From NCBI GenBank assembly GCA_002427165.1, contig DIQB01000057.1:1-25706 (forward strand): a stretch of 25,706 bases of DNA, written 5' to 3'. This DNA comes from Firmicutes bacterium UBA5473 (GTDB lineage Bacteria > Bacillota > DTU084). Numbering within the stretch: the stretch's first letter is position 1; each line of letters starts with the position of its first letter. Position numbers and translations under genes: made by a program. Positions 24,832 to 25,706 of this stretch are shown here, piece by piece. The notes beneath the pieces were generated by a model. It ran no database searches. It had not been told where the DNA came from and saw only the letters and a list, made by a program, of their open reading frames with translations.

Positions 24832-25706
24832 GAGCCCAGTTCCAGGTGGAAGCCAGTCTCCTGAAAAAACTCCTCCTCTAGCTTCTCAATATTTTTGGGT
24901 GGTTGTTCGAGGCTGATCCTAACCTTAGCTTGCGCTCCCAAATATGAAGGATTCTTTTTCAAGATGCCGCCTTCTTTCTCCACAAAACTTCTTGCTAGGC
25001 TTAAAAGTGCCAGTTGATTGACGCTAGATCCCAGCTTCAGCCGCCAGAGGGTCTGGCATTCCAGCTTGTCCAAAAGCTCCCTATAGCCGGCCCCCACCTG
25101 GGGTGTGATGAAGGAAAGCTCAATATACCGCCCATCTTCGTCTTGCTTGAGGCTTTTTTTGTGGGGCGGATATTTTTCTCCAAGAAAAGCCTGTTCAATC
25201 AAGGCTAATGCTTGATTTTGTTCCAAAGGCTCTGTTGTGCTCTGGATCTTCAGCTCCTGCTGCTGTTTGTATTCTATGGAAAGGGCATGGCCTGTCATCT
25301 GAAGAAAATCAAGAGCTATCTCTCCGGATACCTCTCCGCTAACTTGGGCTCGGAATGAATCCTCCTCTGGAAAATATGAGAACTTCAAAAGCTGCACCGA
25401 ACTTGGCAAAAGTCCCCGGAGAACCTCCTGGGCTGCTTGCAGATTCGTGTTCTCATTTAGCTCCACCTCCCAGCCTGTGACCGAAGCGAACTGTGCAAAC
25501 TGCATCTTATATTGCTCTCGGGCCAGGCGCGGGAACTTAAAAGTTAAGATCACCTGTCCCTCCTCAAGGCGTGCTCCTTTTTTATAAAGACCTGATTGAG
25601 GGGGAAAATACTCATCCACTAAAGCCAGCATCTGATTCATTTCAAGGGGCCCATCCTCCTGCTTTTGTTCAATCTTCTCCGGAGGCAGAGGACTGAACAG
25701 AAAAGG
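24828..25706 (-). CDS. C-terminal part of an unrecognised protein with two repeated halves
   Basis: The frame is open to the right edge; an ATG at 25640 lies 14 bases after AGGAGG, but upstream codons read like a linker (FSPLPPEKIEQKQEDGPLE), so a larger protein is more likely. The visible 292 residues contain two related halves: NQMLALVDEYFPPQSGLYKKG and QALALIEQAFLGEKYPPHKKS each begin a similar unit, followed by strand-rich segments (ILTFKFPRLAREQYK, IELSFITPQVGAGYR). No signal peptide or catalytic motif is visible. I do not recognise the family. It ends where the tiny coupled ORF starts. Confidence 0.7.
   Translation of the reverse strand, partial: PFLFSPLPPEKIEQKQEDGPLEMNQMLALVDEYFPPQSGLYKKGARLEEGQVILTFKFPRLAREQYKMQFAQFASVTGWEVELNENTNLQAAQEVLRGLLPSSVQLLKFSYFPEEDSFRAQVSGEVSGEIALDFLQMTGHALSIEYKQQQELKIQSTTEPLEQNQALALIEQAFLGEKYPPHKKSLKQDEDGRYIELSFITPQVGAGYRELLDKLECQTLWRLKLGSSVNQLALLSLARSFVEKEGGILKKNPSYLGAQAKVRISLEQPPKNIEKLEEEFFQETGFHLELGS

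Noticed and set aside
1..25706. tRNA or rRNA genes, CRISPR arrays, insertion sequences, prophage genes
   Set aside because: I saw no cloverleaf-like stretch, regular repeat-spacer pattern, transposase or integrase motif anywhere in the window.

Overview
The window reads as a carbohydrate-utilisation and cell-surface locus from a bacterium with an outer membrane but Firmicutes-like genetics. Strong GGAGG-type ribosome binding sites precede almost every gene, GTG and TTG starts are used, and the small DUF378 protein and the ABC/LacI genes look clostridial. Yet five predicted proteins have a signal peptide, a beta-rich body and a C-terminal aromatic residue, as outer-membrane beta-barrels do. 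A diderm member of the Bacillota (for example a Limnochordia-like lineage) fits best. This is inference; no rRNA or marker gene is present. Nearly all genes lie on the minus strand.

Layout in the direction of minus-strand transcription, from the right edge: the C-terminal part of an unrecognised protein (24828-25706), a tiny overlapping ORF (24712-24831) and a BadF/N-acetylglucosamine-kinase-type sugar kinase (23727-24677). A bidirectional terminator (23701-23728) separates these from two small plus-strand membrane-protein genes (23225-23392 and 23492-23692). A 454-base regulatory gap follows, then two ABC sugar permeases (22770-20549), a second regulatory gap, a LacI-family repressor (20331-19327) and a lipoprotein sugar-binding protein (19326-17983). 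Next comes a tightly packed run of ten genes down to position 321: a 998-aa multidomain surface protein, a PorV/UPF0164-like protein, an outer-membrane barrel, two GH123/DUF4091-type glycoside hydrolases flanking a double discoidin-like protein, a 15-bp hairpin, a second multidomain surface protein, a second large barrel, a second PorV-like protein and a third barrel. A terminator-like hairpin lies at 217-252.

How it may work: exported hydrolases and discoidin-like glycan-binding proteins act on an outside glycan, possibly one containing amino sugars. Barrels could pass oligosaccharides through the outer membrane, the binding protein and permeases import them, and the BadF-type kinase could phosphorylate the released sugar. 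No transporter ATPase is present, so a shared MsmX/UgpC-type ATPase elsewhere is expected. The LacI repressor probably controls everything: both regulatory gaps carry a pair of near-identical palindromes (TGCATNCGNATGCA), the outer one immediately downstream of a TATAAT/TATAAA box, and the two gaps look like copies of one ancestral promoter region.

The most interesting feature is the twice-repeated set of FlgD-tailed surface protein, PorV-like protein and coiled-coil-tethered barrel, which resembles a Bacteroidetes polysaccharide-utilisation locus assembled from different parts.
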